NCBI GenBank assembly: GCA_002686265.1
Contig: NZBA01000063.1
Span: 82,634-146,633 of the forward strand
Direction of reading: 5' to 3'
Length of the DNA: 64,000 bases
Source: Planctomycetota bacterium
Lineage (GTDB): Bacteria; Planctomycetota; UBA1135; GCA-002686595
Positions 63,560 through 64,000 of the stretch are shown in pieces; within the stretch, counting starts at the first letter, position 1, and each line of letters starts with the position of its first letter. A program made the translations under genes and the position numbers. The notes beneath the pieces are model-generated. The model was not told the DNA's origin. It saw nothing but the letters and a program-made list of their open reading frames with translations, and made no database searches.

Positions 63560-64000
63560 ATGCGAACCTCCTTCCTCGCCATCGCGGCCCTTGCCGGCGC
63601 CGCCTTCATGCCTGCCAGCGCGCAGATCGGCTCCGCTCCGGGGGCCGGCGGTGTTCGGGCCCAGAAACCTCAGAGTGCGCAAGCCCTCGCCCACAAGCAG
63701 GCCGCCCAGAGCAGTGGGCTGTTCCAGTCGGCGGCGGCTGCTTCGACCTCGGGCGGCTGGCTCGGGACTGGTGGCGACGACTGCGCCGCTCCGACCGCCG
63801 TCTCCGGCCAGGGGGACTTCCCCTTCGACAACGGCGCGGCCACCACGGGCGGCGAGGGGCAGAGCAACAGTCTCTGCTTCGCCTTCGGCACCTCGGGCGT
63901 CAACAACGACGTGTGGTTCGACTGGACGCCGGACTGTGACGGGGACGCCGTCGTGACCATGTGCGGCGGCACCGGCGTCGACACCAAGATCGCCGGCTAC
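63560..64000 (+). CDS. Secreted protein, N-terminal part (runs off the window)
   Basis: At least 147 residues; the end is outside. Signal peptide MRTSFLAIAALAGAAFMPASAQ, then an Ala/Gln-rich linker and a domain with GDDCAAPTAVSGQGDFPFDN and NNDVWFDWTPDCDGDAVVTMC, GTGVDTKIAGY. This DDC-A-x-A-I ... DVWF-x-W-x-x ... DT-K-I-A-x-Y layout is common in secreted proteins of this bacterial group, where it marks small beta-sandwich domains, often in tandem and followed by a PEP-CTERM or other anchor. No catalytic motif. AGAGAGA precedes the ATG at 63560. Confidence 0.75.
   Translation, partial: MRTSFLAIAALAGAAFMPASAQIGSAPGAGGVRAQKPQSAQALAHKQAAQSSGLFQSAAAASTSGGWLGTGGDDCAAPTAVSGQGDFPFDNGAATTGGEGQSNSLCFAFGTSGVNNDVWFDWTPDCDGDAVVTMCGGTGVDTKIAGY

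Overview
The window is about 64 kb of GC-rich, gene-dense bacterial DNA. Its gene content points to an uncultured or recently cultured Planctomycetota-like lineage. The reasons are three formylglycine sulfatases, several secreted FG-GAP/VCBS-repeat proteins, a recurring C-terminal module ending in a QFWYRDP-type motif, small lysine-rich histone-like proteins, many lipoproteins with short conserved parts, and flotillin/NfeD genes. This assignment is inferred from gene content; there is no rRNA in the window. No phage, insertion sequence, plasmid function or CRISPR array was seen.

Layout. 1-6.3 kb: end of a Y-family polymerase (dinB), a polyferredoxin, two coupled secreted lipoproteins, and DNA polymerase I (polA). 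6.5-14.2 kb: a secreted subtilase, a frameshifted VCBS-repeat protein, a DUF368/PopT polyprenyl-phosphate translocase, and a two-gene secreted operon whose first product carries a possible transglutaminase-like Cys-His-Asp site. 14.2-19.2 kb: two divergent sulfatases and an FG-GAP pseudogene. 19.2-30.6 kb: recJ, then a loose selenocysteine locus of selA, selD with an in-frame UGA, and tRNA-Sec. It is interspersed with a HisN-like phosphatase, a degenerate peptidase-like protein, an anchored helical-repeat protein, a Cys-rich secreted protein and a GDPD-like protein lacking catalytic residues. SelB is not in the window.

30.6-36.1 kb: a tightly overlapping operon nfeD, short nfeD, floA, a proline-rich membrane protein and an EVE-domain protein, followed by a histone H1-like gene and a perfect 16-bp hairpin. 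36.1-42.8 kb: a complete livKFGHM-type ABC transporter operon with an acyl-CoA ligase placed between livG and livH; overlapping ends imply coupled uptake and CoA activation of a carboxylic acid. 43-51.6 kb: tyrS, an FG-GAP remnant, a second SPFH protein, an RCC1-repeat lipoprotein, a two-domain protein of unknown function, a secreted protein, a kinesin-light-chain-type TPR protein and the fluoride channel fluC. 51.6-56.4 kb: an OPA-type MFS transporter directly coupled to an unusual zinc-deacylase/glutamine-amidotransferase-like fusion, a third sulfatase, and a basic histone-like protein. 56.6-64 kb: an AlkA-like glycosylase, a TPP riboswitch controlling thiC, an acyltransferase/acyl-ACP-synthetase fusion, an FAD oxidoreductase, a NUDIX hydrolase and the start of a secreted protein.

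Two structural themes recur. First, FG-GAP/VCBS genes are decaying: three of three seen here carry frameshifts or in-frame TAG codons. Second, short tandem duplications sit at gene ends, in three cases with one copy containing the stop codon of a minus-strand gene. The best-supported special biology is the selenocysteine system, including a SelD that is itself a selenoprotein.
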